Part shown: one piece after another, positions 54,344 through 64,000 of the stretch
Layout: each line of letters begins with the position of its first letter
Position numbering within the stretch: position 1 is the stretch's first letter
Source of the DNA: Rhizodiscina lignyota
Taxonomy: Eukaryota > Ascomycota > Dothideomycetes > Aulographales > Rhizodiscinaceae
Length of the DNA stretch: 64,000 nt
Assembly (NCBI GenBank): GCA_010015805.1
Contig: ML978126.1
Coordinates: 806,001-870,000, forward strand
Direction: 5' to 3'
The notes under the pieces: generated by a model
Database searches by the model: none
Told to the model about the DNA's origin: nothing
What the model saw: the letters and a program-made list of their open reading frames with translations, nothing else
Program-made: the position numbers and the translations under genes

Positions 54344-56330
54344 ATTTCCTTTTTGCTGGCTCCTTTTACGATATGTATCGTCCCTACCGAGCCATTTCAG
54401 TTTTTTTTTGGACGTTTTGCAGACCCTGCTAACAACTATAAGCTATTATGGCAGTTCAGCGTAGCCAGCTTTGATCTTGAGTGCGAGAAGGTCCTTTTAG
54501 CCAGATCGACCGAGGCTTACCTATCACGTCGCTCGTAGATGGATGGAATCCTTTCCTGACAGAGGCATTCATATCTAGGCTTCGCTTAATAGGACGGTGG
54601 CCAATCTCTGAGACCGACGAAGGCTTGCTGCTTGGCTGGTTGGGATCGCTTGTACGAGGTCGTTCTCCAGCGCAGGACTGCCTAAGACAGTACGGAGATC
54701 ATGAAAAGCTACTTCAGCAACATCAACCTTCACCCCCTCTTCCCTTCGTCCTGTGGTGCTTCATAATTCTAGTAAAATCGACGATACCACCTTCGGTGCA
54801 TAACGATGTGAGCGTGCGCGTAGGCTACATTCACAACACTAACGGAGAGTGTTAGCCAAGTTCTAGCGCCCGTTGATGTTGTATATACTTCACCCCACCA
54901 CGAAGAGATCCCTACCTCAATCAACCGGTGAAGCACTGGTTTCACTCGGTACATCTCCACAATCACCACGCAAGACGCCACTCACTGTGTCAGCAGGGTG
55001 TTCAAAAGGACGACGTGAGGAGATCTACCGGAGTCACGCATGTCGCAAATCGAACCAAGACGCAGGCATAGACATAGCAGATTCGAATTCGTTATCCCGA
55101 TAAACGGATCGTACCTAAACCCCGATGCAACGCCGCATGGTCAGGAAGCCCCCTGTCCATCTCCGCTGAGGAGTGACGGCTTCTGAAAGAATGTATGGTA
55201 CGCATGAGCGAAGCAATTTGATCGAGAAGACTCCGAGCATGATGGCAATCGACATTCACAGCCGGTCACCAAGGAGCCGGAGGGGGGTCTCTTCTCAGCG
55301 TTGGTCATTTTGAGATGAAACGGAGCTAGCAAAAAGGAAATCGGCCATCCATACCAGCGCGTTCAAGTGGTGCCAAATCCCGATTTGTGCTTTGTACTGC
55401 GCGCATTCCTCTTATCTCATACCGAAACCAAATACGCCGTCTGTATTCCGCTCCCCATTTTTGGTTACTAAACATCGCTTTTGTATAATTCACTCGTCAC
55501 CATACTCAGTTGGCGCCAAAGATCACATGTACCCCCTTACTTCGGCAGAATCACCAGAAGAGACTGCAGAGATGTGTCGTCTTCCATTCACACGCACGCT
55601 TGTTTCAAACTTTGGTTTAAGGTCGCAATGGCGGCCAACCCCACTGTGTAGCACTCACTTTCCACTCGAGCCGCAAGATGTTCGAGACTCATATTTTCTC
55701 GCACTCGTCAACGCGTTTGTTCTAAGGTTCGATTTGAGGCTGCAATTGCGACTGCCCACACTGTTTTGCACTTACATCCTACTTCATTCTCAAGTCCAAT
55801 TTGAGTTCGGCCGCCCCATTTGTATGCACCCTAAGGGCGCTTCACTTCACCTCCTTTTTGTTCTTGAGGCAACACCTGACTCCACTACCTCATCTTCTCT
55901 TTCACGAGAGCTGGGAAAGCTTAATCGAGTACGTGAATCAACAGCGTGCCAAGGATCTGCACTCTATATACAACTCCAACACCTCTTCCTCTCATTCTCT
56001 TGTACGACCTCTTCTTCCAACAGCTTCTTCTTCTTCTTTTAATATTTCTCACTTTCCTCTTGCAGCTGTAGAGGACGTCGAGCAGCGCGGCCATCGCTGT
56101 ATGCGATACATCCAATCACATTCACATCTATACCCAAGTCAGTTAGCTATATGGGTGCGTGCACAATAGACCCATTTCACTTATGAGCACGCTACCAGCG
56201 CGACACAAACAAAGACGAAACCGATCTTATCGCCAGCCGACCCAACATCTGCGTGACAAGCCGCCCGGTTCCAGTCCACCAGCACTGTTTGAGTCGGACC
56301 TCTACAACCCGGGGTGCTATATTAAAATCC
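54344..56330. other. Intergenic, no gene seen
   Basis: About 2 kb. A TTC-rich microsatellite lies at about 56018-56040. Frames such as 55392-56042 are open but low-complexity and without family features. Confidence 0.45.
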
Positions 56331-57162
56331 ATCCACATCAGTTCAAACACGAATTGCTAAGTTTGGCGTCACACAGCTTCTGGAAAATCTCACAGTGGAG
56401 GAGTTGGCCGCTCTCATCTTCAAGCCGCTCCAGAATTCTGCTCAGTCGGCACAACGATTCGAGATCGAAGACCTTCTCTTATAGCTCGCCAAGAACTTTG
56501 ATCTGCCATTTGATGCAATTAAGATTTGGACGTGCTTTAACCACTGGACAATTCAAAAGCGGCTGGCTTACGTCCAAGAAGCACTCGAGCGGCCCCGATA
56601 TAATCACGAGACTCTTCCAACCGACGCCAAATACGAGACTGAACTGAAATTCTGCCGTTTGGATAGTCTCTATTATCGGATTCTGCTTAGAGTGAATACC
56701 AGAGCAACTTTCACTCAGTACATCGAGAATTACCCCCAGGCGGAGCAACTACCTCCCCATCTGTCCCACCCACCCTTCATCTCGCATCACGATCAAGAAG
56801 CGGAGCTCTGCCGGCAAGAAGTCGCTACCATCAAACAATAGTGAGATTCCCTGCCAGCGGAAGCCAATTCGATCAAGCGCTTTAACGAATCACTCAAGGC
56901 CGCGGAAAACGCAACATTCCACTCCGCTATAGCCAAGTTATCACAACTTCCAGCTCCAAATTTCAGTTTCAACATGCCATCCTCAGGAGGTGTTGTGATT
57001 GGCAATATCGAGAAGTTCAGACTCTGTCCCAATAAAAGCTCCTGACACACCCGACCCGGAAACACACAAGCTGCCCGTCAATATGGGCAAGGTTGCGGAA
57101 GATTGCAAAATGCCACACTACCTGGTCAAGAATCGACTCCATTTCGACGACAACATCACCAC

Positions 57163-57258
57163 TCAAGACACTGAATAGCTAGAGCGCAGACACTCCAGAG
57201 AGCACGGAACTAAACTTTCAGAAATGCTCGCGCTCGGTTTAAGAAGCAAGATCTACTT
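57163..57258. repeat. Divergent repeat B, copy 1
   Basis: About 95 bp resembling 59370-59466 (tcaagacac, agctag, cactcca, actttcaga, atgctc, gcaagatct), roughly three-quarters identical by eye with mostly transition differences. A shorter third copy (ctttcagagatgctctcgct) lies at about 58277. Confidence 0.6.
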
Positions 57259-57730
57259 ACTCTTAGGTGCTACACCTTTGCCTGGCGGCTTGCGTGTATA
57301 GCATCTACACCAACATAGCTTATACTTTCTTCAACGGTGTTGCTATGATCGTATACACTCTAAAGAAGGTGGAATGCAACTTTCAGACACCGTATCGCTT
57401 ACCATGAAGTGCTAGAGCCGCTTGACTTTGGACGTTACGGCCTGTCGCCCTCGAGACATGTCAAAGGGCACAGTCCCCGTGAAATGTTAACGCTACAACT
57501 ATGTCTTTTACCACGCGGATTGCATTGTCAGCGCTGTCTTCGCCGCTGGGGTCCCACGTTATTATCGCGCAATGGATTCATGAACCGATGCATTCCCACG
57601 TTGTCCAGCAGACTTCATTGATGAAGGCGGGAAAATAAGAACCAGACATTCTCGCGGTCATCACTTGGCTCTCTCCGAGGTACACCATCATTATCGGCGA
57701 TGTCAATCAGACTACCGGATTCGTTGTTCT

Positions 57731-57800
57731 ATCCTACGCGCTAGCTGCATAGACCACTAAAAAGGGAACAATGTAAGAGGCGTATATATACGACCCTAAC
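57731..57800. repeat. Direct repeat A, copy 1
   Basis: 70 bp sharing atcctacgcgctagct, cataga ccac and taagaggcgtatatatacga with copy 2 at 58923-59016, about 1.19 kb away in the same orientation. Confidence 0.75.
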
Positions 57801-58922
57801 CGTCTGCCTGTTCGAGCAGCGAAGATTCCCTTCTACCATCAACGATCCGGTAGCCGCTTTTATGTATGGCGGTCGTCTTGTCGCCCACCCGAAAACGGAG
57901 AAGCGCCCGCAAGTACACGGCTTCTTGGATTGGGTCAAGCGGGAAATGGGAGAAGACGCCTGCTTCGCTGGAGGAGCTCGTGACGGTCCCGTCCCTAGCA
58001 ATATCTTGCTAGTAAATGTAGCGAAAGCTTCCGAGCAGAGTGTCGGAGATGGCGGATACTTCAATACCGGAACCGCTAACAGCGTATACTACATCTACAT
58101 CGGCACGAGGGTGACGGAGTAGTCCTGTAGTCGATCAAGTGGGTGACAAAATAGTTAAGTCGTTGCTGTAATATATAGAACTACGATGATGTATATCCTC
58201 GATGGTTAACATAAGTCATGCACGCTAAAGCTACGTGTTTTAGATAAACGAACTCTGGAATATAGTTCGTCGACCTTTCAGAGATGCTCTCGCTAACGTT
58301 GAAGAGGAAACCTCGCTTCTGCTGAACACGTTCAAACTTCATGGGACTCAACTACTTTAAGACGAAGAGCCCCGCAAGGTCGTTCCTCCAGCTGCTATCA
58401 GTACACCGTACTTTCACCCCATATCGTCGACAGGCCGCGATACACACCAAAGCTATACAGACTCTCGCCAAACACTGTCATCAGTTACATAAGCCGGCGT
58501 ATTCTGTTGTCCACTCCACGGTGGACAGCTTTATCGGAAATGAAGTTGAGATCGGCATCGTAGACATCCCTCGTACTCAGTCCCTGGGATTCAACAAAGT
58601 CAATGCCCGGTTCAATTTGGCAGTAACTAGAGCGCGCAGCGGACTCATCATTATCGGGAACTTCGGAACACTCCAAAGTGTAGCGAATGACTACAAGGGG
58701 ACCTTTGTTGCCAAAATGATCCAGTACCTAAAAGAGAAGAAGCAGCGAGTCTACCATCATGTCGACAAGTACCCGGCTTTGCAAGAAATTGACCCGAATT
58801 TCAGCCCGAGTCGCACCACGCCCCTAAAGAGCAATACAGACGTCCAAGAGACTGATGCACACACTGAGGCCGGTCCAACTGGTCGCGGCTGGGATGCACC
58901 TGCCAATAATGACGGATGTTAG

Positions 58923-59016
58923 ATCCTACGCGCTAGCTACATAGACCACCAAAAATGTAACAATGTCTGAACATCTAATGTTCAGGCGTTAAGAGGCGTA
59001 TATATACGACCCTAAC
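58923..59016. repeat. Direct repeat A, copy 2, with 24-bp hairpin insertion
   Basis: Same unit as 57731-57800 but longer by 24 bp; the extra bases include ctgaacatctaatgttcag, an 8-bp perfect inverted repeat with a 3-base loop. Confidence 0.75.
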
Positions 59017-59547
59017 AACGGCTGTGGTGTACCTGTAACCTACTCCTTGCGAAATCCCGGTTCCTTCAGTACACGACTCTGACGTACAGAGTGAGCCCGG
59101 TCCTAGCGGCTGCGGTGCACCTGCTCCTGGCGAAGACCCGGCTCTGATGACGGAGAAGTGATCTGGGACCAGTGCGACGAGTTCGACCCATTCGACCCCG
59201 CCAACCAGGAGACCGATCTCATGAGCGAACCACGATCTGAACGCAGCTATCTCACCGCTGGGACACTTGGACCTTCGGTTACAGTGATAGTCCTGATGAG
59301 GTTGTTAAGCACAATACTGGGATCTACGCTCGATGGATGGGAACACCACAACAAGGTTAACCACAACTTTCAAGACACCGAACAGCTAGTGTGTAAACAC
59401 TCCAAAGAACCCAGAACTGGACTTTCAGAGATGCTCTCGCTTAGTTCGAGGAGCAAGATCTGCTCGCCCTTGTGCATTACGATTTCCCGCGAATTCGCTC
59501 GACAGTGATATAACAAATAATACAAGCAAGGCTTTGAAAGCTGCCCA
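59017..59547. other. Helicase-associated repeat tail, then intergenic
   Basis: 59020-59150 carries two degenerate units of ggctgyggtgyacctg followed by a cccgg block, related to the end of the helicase remnant at 58879. A frame at 59158-59508 is a likely continuation of this decayed repeat region, not a gene. Confidence 0.4.
59370..59466. repeat. Divergent repeat B, copy 2
   Basis: Partner of 57163-57258. Lies beyond the helicase stop, so the repeated unit extends past the clean coding part. Confidence 0.6.
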
Positions 59548-60050
59548 CTATTCCCACACCGTGGCTTTGTTCTCAGCCTTCCATTTCAACTCGGCCTCGC
59601 TATCCGTCGGTGGCGGAGCAATCCCTGATACCGTCCACAGATCACGCGGCGTCTCCCCGATGTGCAGTTCCCAGTCCAGTCCACGGTCAATGATGTACGG
59701 CTTCAGAGTCTGCGAATATTGTTAGCTAAAATCATCCGGCTAAGGGTTTCATTTGTCAACAATAGTCAACATACCTCGTTGATCATCATCAACCACCCTC
59801 TCCTTCTCGTCTTGCCTTCCTCCGTGTCGGAGGGCGCCATGGTCCGCGCAATCTGCTCAACCGTAATACGCACAAAGTTTGTTGTCGGCTTTCCACCAAT
59901 AAAAACATCTTTGTCGCCTAGTGGAATGAAAATTACGTTGACGTAGAAAGCAGGGAGGAACGAGTATAACTTCGTGATGGCCTCACTGATGCCTGCCTTC
60001 TGCTCATCGGTGAAGATCTTGGAGTTGGAGTAAATGCGCCAGAGAGGCAT
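59548..60050 (-). CDS. Tautomerase-superfamily protein, cis-CaaD-like (Tautomerase_3), 2 exons
   Basis: Model: exons 60050-59775 and 59709-59548, intron 59710-59774 (65 nt; GTATGT donor, GCTAACA branch, CAG acceptor), 145 residues. It starts MPLWRIY, so the catalytic Pro becomes residue 1 after Met removal. LPAFYVNVIFIPLGDKDVFIGG and NFVRITVEQIARTM are the family strands with the conserved Arg. Exon 2 gives YIIDRGLDWELHIGETPRDLWTVSGIAPP, the C-terminal block. Relatives include bacterial cis-3-chloroacrylic acid dehalogenase, and fungal members with unknown natural substrates; any dehalogenase activity is not implied. Cytosolic. The ORF ends 500 bp from MSH3 on the same strand. Confidence 0.9.
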
Positions 60051-60550
60051 CTTGCCCTATTTCGCGACTTTTGAATGATTGGATGAGAAATTGAAGAAAG
60101 TTGAATGTGGTCACGTGCAGGATGCCACTGTGATTTAAGCTTGAATTTAGAGTTAATGCACCTTGGCGCGACGAAGGATAGGCAAATTAGACCTGAAGAG
60201 GAAAAAATGTGCGCTTATATTAGTTGCCCGTTAGCACTACTCAACTTATATGGGCACTGGGAACAATGTATACTAATCGGAAAGAACTTGTGGCGCCCTT
60301 GTCATTCTCACGGTCGGAGGAATTTTTGATTACTCAGACTATACGCACGTAGTTGCCCGCCCTACTGCATACAATATGCGGCAATTCCTGCGGCCTTAGC
60401 TATGTGAAACGAAGAACTCCGGTTCTCCTTTGGAGATTACAGATGGAGTATGCTGGGAAAGGTCGCTGACAACCTTGGAAGTACCACTTTCCGAAAATGG
60501 AAGCATGTCATTGGCGAGTATCGGTGATCTAATTTATCCGTACCCGACAT
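60051..60550. other. Intergenic between MSH3 and the tautomerase gene
   Basis: About 500 bp; MSH3 3' flank and tautomerase promoter. Nothing recognised. Confidence 0.4.
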
Positions 60551-63500
60551 TTACAGCTGCTCCAATCCTCCAAGAAGGTTCTGGAGAGCTTCCTCGGTTC
60601 CGTTTGAAAATAGATCTTCTACCGTTCCAGCTCTAATCATTTCGTTAGTCGATAAAACCGATTCTGCAAGACTCTCGTACTCACAGATGACCAATCTTTC
60701 TCATCATCATCCCCTCTTCCATCTCTTTCGACTTCACCGCTGCTGCATCCAGTACTGACTTCGGTATGTTCGCTAAGCGAGCGACATTCAAACCATACGA
60801 CCGATGAGCTACGCCACCACCAACCTCGTATAAAAACGTGATGTCGGCATCTCTACCATTTTCCCGATCCTCCTCTCGGAATCTCATGTGGACGTTCCGA
60901 AGTCCACTTTTATCGCCGAGTCGCCCCTCCAGCCCTGCGAGATGCTGATAGTGAGTAATAAAACCCAAAAGCATACCCCTGTCGACACACTCTCGCAAGA
61001 CTGCCTCTGCAATCGCAACACCATCATGCGTGCTCGTTCCCCTTCCAAGCTCGTCAAGAATCACTAAACTCCTCCGTCCAGCCTGCTTCAAGATATCTGC
61101 CGTCTCACTCAGCTCGACCATGAATGTGCTCTCTCCTTTCATCATATTGTCCTGAGCGCCCATGCGAGTATACACTGCGTCCAGAATTCCGAGCTCCGCG
61201 CTCGAAGCGGGCACATAGCTGCCGATTTGGCCCATGATTGAGATCAGTGCGATTTGTCGAACGTAGCTGCTCTTGCCACCCATGTTTGGTCCGGTAATGA
61301 GCAAAGCTCGCGTGGCGTCCGGGTCGGACGAATTCAGATCGATGTCATTAGGAACATACGAATCTAGCAGTAGCTGCTCGACCATTGGGTGTCGCCCTTC
61401 ACGAACACAAATCTTTGCTTCGGAAGTAAATGTTGGCTTCGCATATCCTGGAGCCGCTGCGAGTTCGGCAAGTGAGAGAAGGCAGTCGAGCGTTGCAAGG
61501 CTTTGGATACAGTCGCGGAACTCCTGGTAATGGGTTGAGATATCCGTGAGAAGAGCAGTAAATGCTTCGTCGCATGCTGCTGCAAGACTTTCCTTATGCT
61601 GATCACGCTCGCGAGTCATGCGGACAACTTCTGGAGTGTGAAACCTGCTCACTTTCTTTGTGCCGCTAATCTTCGCCCAGCTCGCAGGAACTCGCTTGAG
61701 TTGCGTATTTTCGACTTCGATGAGATACTCGATTTGAGAGACCGTAACGTATGTCACTTTGCTCTTGCCCAACTTCTCAGCGGCGACCTTTCGGTGCTCG
61801 TCCAAGTCTGCCTCAACTGCAGCGATACCAAGGCTGTGGGATGTCATGTCTTCAGTCTCATGTTCTGAGCGGAAGAAATTGTATTTGTCGTTGTCTCTCG
61901 CGGCTTGAAGATTGATTTTGTCTAGAACTTGAATAACCTTGTCGTTGATCTTCGGAAGAGCAGAAACCAGTTCGCATAAGATTGGAGAGGAGAACCCAGC
62001 AAGAGATGGATCCGTGACGTGGACGTATCCATTGGATATACGCTGTAGACTCTGGAAGACGTTGAGCAACTCTGGTCGAGCACACTTCTTGTAGTAAATT
62101 CTGATGAGCGACTTCTCCAGATCGCCTCTGGTATTCGAAAGAAGGTGCTTCAGCTTGTCGACCGCCATTGTGCGTTCTCCATCCTTCAACTCTTCCACAG
62201 CCGCGATTCGCTCTTCCAGCTTGCTTTGGTCCAGTAACGGCCGCCCAACCCACTTTCTCAGTAGTCGCTGTCCGAATTTGGTCTTTGTCCGATCCATAGT
62301 CCAGAACAAGCTGCCCTTGGTTCTATGATCAGTCTGGTTTTGGTAAATCTCCAAACTCGTAAGCGTATTGCCGTTGAGCAGCATATGCGACCGAGCACTG
62401 AACGGCTGGAAATTCTTCGTAAGGTCGAAGACATGCTCAAGACCATATTCTCTCATGTGTTCAATCATGGACGAGAGACAAATTGTGACGTGCCCAGACA
62501 ACTTGTGTACTTTGTCCAAAATGTGAGCTTTTTGTTGCCCATTTTCTTCAAAATTGGTTATCTTCATCTTGTCGGCGTAGAATTTCGAGACGTTGCTGTA
62601 TGATTCAGCAGCTATCGTTTTCGATTTTGCTATCCGCTCGACACGAGCCTGGTCACCAAAGACGTTGGATTTGCTGCCCGAAAGATGCTTGATGAGCTTC
62701 TCAGTTGTCTTGGAGAGCTCGCCGACAATGAGAAACTCAGCAGGAGCAATGTGCAGAAGCCTAGTCTCGATATCAGACCTCATGAAACCATCTTCAAAGT
62801 CGTCGTAGATGATATCTCCGGTTGCGGGCTGAACGGCAACAATGCCCACATGAACTTTCTCATCCGAACCGTATCCAAAGTTCGCATTCGATTCAGTGAG
62901 ACAGAGCATGAAGCCTGTTGCAGGTGCAGCGTTCGCATTGCTGTCCCCTTGGAGGCCTTCCACATCATCAATGTAGGTTGCCTTGGTGTACACATTTGTA
63001 AGCTTCCTCACGAATGGGGCATTCCTATTATCCCCAACAGCCTTGAGTGCTGCAGTCTCCAACTGTCTCACTACACCAACTTTATGTCCAGCCTGTACCA
63101 GCCTCTTGACGTGCACATGTAGGCGATGCACTGGAATGCTGGCAGAAGCAAATCGATTCAGATGTGCTTCGGAAGGATGTTCATCGAATCGCATCTTGCC
63201 AGGTATACAGACAATACCCAACTCTTTTGCAGCAACCCTGGCATCTTCTCCAAAGAACTTGAATTTGTATCCAACCTCTACCACGAGTAATTTGTCCATG
63301 TGTGCAGTCTTTAGGTCAATCACCTGCTTCACCATGGGTGTGAGCTTGCTGGTCTTCGGCGCCTTCTTTCTGCCATTCTGTTTTGGTTGAGACTCTTTAT
63401 CTTCCTCAGCCACTTCGTCGCCTGCATCGTCTGTCTCCGAGTCGACGAGGGGGTCTCGTCGTTTCAATTCGGCAATACTGTCGGGACGACCGAGTTTCTT

Positions 63501-64000
63501 CACAAATTTCTCGTGTAGGCGTTGCTTCGCTTGTCTGGTTGCATCATCGTCTGGCTCTTGAGGTGTGACGTCTTCGGACACCGGCGAGCTAGAGAAGAGA
63601 TATTTTGATGTCCTCTCTGACGCCTTGACGTATGCTCCAGCTGACCCAGACTCTGTTCGTACAGGCTTTGCAGATGTAGTAAGATTTGGAGAATGCTGGG
63701 GTTGTTGTTTGGGCGGTCCGTCGTCGCATAGTCCATCCGATGTACCCTTTGCCTTCTTTCCACTCGGTTCTAAATTCTCCACATCACTACCATCATCGTC
63801 AAGAACTCTTTTGATGCCCCTTGAAGGCTTCCTCCTCGACTGTGCTGTATTCTGATTTGGCCTCTCGTATAGTGTGTCGTCATCGTCGCCATCTACCGCG
63901 CCATTCGCTTGACTTGCAGAGGTAAGGGACGTTGGCTTGGGAGCTGCAGCAGGTTTTGGGGTGAAGAAGCTAGAAATCGAGGATTGCTTCTTGCTCTGAG
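60551..64000 (-). CDS. MSH3: DNA mismatch repair protein MSH3, 5' end off window
   Basis: The frame enters from the right edge. Model: >64000-60685 and 60632-60551, intron 60633-60684 (52 nt; GTGAGT, CGACTAAC branch, TTAG acceptor). The last exon adds [20 protein letters not shown] and GLEQL; without splicing the protein stops seven bases past the donor. Visible N-terminus has a PCNA-binding box QSSISSFF close to the edge, then an acidic/basic disordered linker. The MutS I domain ([34 protein letters not shown]), connector, lever, clamp and ATPase follow. Walker A is [18 protein letters not shown] the signalling motif, Walker [20 protein letters not shown]3 pairs with MSH2 (MutS-beta) to repair insertion/deletion loops. 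The MSH6-type mispair Phe-x-Glu is absent, as expected. Confidence 0.96.

Larger units (their letters stand above)
56340..58922 (+). pseudogene. Ruined superfamily-1 (Upf1/NFX1-like) RNA/DNA helicase gene
   Basis: Plus-strand remnants in several frames follow SF1 helicase order. From 56340: RIAKFGVTQLLENLTVEEL, FDAIKIWTCFNHWTIQKRL and RYNHETLP. Around 57500-57730: ADCIVSAVFAAGVP, a motif-II-like FIDEGGK, EPDILAVITWLSPRYTIIIGD and NQTTGFVVLSYAL (motif III, GDxxQ). At 57820-58120: EQRRFPSTINDPVAAFMYGG and LLVNVAKASEQSVG, GYFNTGTANS. From 58390 the frame is clean: TPYRRQAAIHTKAIQTL, STVDSFIGNEVEIGIVDIPR, LGFNKVNARFNLAVTRARSGLIIIGN (motifs V and VI), with a C-terminal GRGWDAPANNDGC. Walker A was not found. 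Several stops and frame changes occur upstream of 58.3 kb. It belongs to a fungal P-loop helicase family that is often multicopy; mutation by RIP is possible. Confidence 0.72.

Noticed and set aside
55392-56169. Open frame of 216 codons
   Set aside because: Low-complexity, ends in TTC microsatellite, no domain, no signal peptide.
59158-59508. Open frame of 116 codons after the helicase relic
   Set aside because: Overlaps repeat B copy 2 and reads as decayed repeat tail rather than a gene.
1-64000. CRISPR array, retrovirus-like or Polinton-like element, secondary-metabolite synthase
   Set aside because: Looked for and not seen in this window.

Overview
The window looks like nuclear DNA of a filamentous ascomycete (Pezizomycotina, most likely a Dothideomycete or a close relative; this placement is inference). 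The support is direct: short introns (about 45-180 nt) with GTRNGN donors, CTRAY-like branch sites and YAG acceptors; HET-domain genes; Zn2Cys6 and C2H2 regulators; a lone dispersed 5S rRNA gene; GPI-anchored and small secreted cysteine proteins; and augmin, condensin and MSH3 orthologues of fungal type. Spliced models were worked out by hand from reading frame, splice sites and family alignment, so exon ends may be off by one or two bases.

Layout. 1-12 kb is accessory: an edge-cut, bacterial-looking UDP-glucuronate epimerase, a GH18 chitinase-like gene, a small secreted protein, a broken HET gene, a 178-bp MITE-like element, a GPI-anchored surface protein and an intact HET gene. 12.8-15.4 kb is metabolic: a beta-hydroxyacid dehydrogenase converging on a GPR1/FUN34/YaaH acetate-type transporter. 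17.3-23.6 kb holds a repetitive secreted Ser/Gly/Pro-rich protein and a GH3 beta-glucosidase with a PA14 insert. 24.2-33.1 kb is the conserved core: 5S rRNA, a TMEM97/EXPERA membrane protein, cystathionine beta-synthase, condensin SMC2 and a conserved protein sharing the SMC2 promoter region. 33.5-43.1 kb is accessory again: a C2H2 factor, a GH3 relic, an SDR, a Zn2Cys6 factor, a secreted cysteine protein and an unidentified proline-rich protein. 44.6-48.1 kb carries a divergent pair, augmin subunit HAUS6 and an HD-domain 5'-nucleotidase. 49.5-53.7 kb has an unidentified damaged gene and a seven-exon AtuA (acyclic terpene utilisation) gene. 54.3-59.5 kb holds a tRNA-Arg(CCU) with a poor acceptor stem, then a ruined superfamily-1 helicase gene with nested repeats. 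59.5-64 kb has a cis-CaaD-like tautomerase and MSH3, cut by the right edge.

No prokaryote-style operon is present. Shared function is visible only locally: SMC2, HAUS6 and MSH3 are chromosome-maintenance genes, and the two divergent pairs (SMC2 with its neighbour, HAUS6 with the HD gene) have promoter regions of about 330-360 bp. No single undescribed multi-gene system stands out. The best leads are the bacterial-type epimerase, the helicase ruin with its hairpin-bearing repeat, the 5S gene with a repeated T-rich tail, the odd tRNA and the His-flanked repeat protein.
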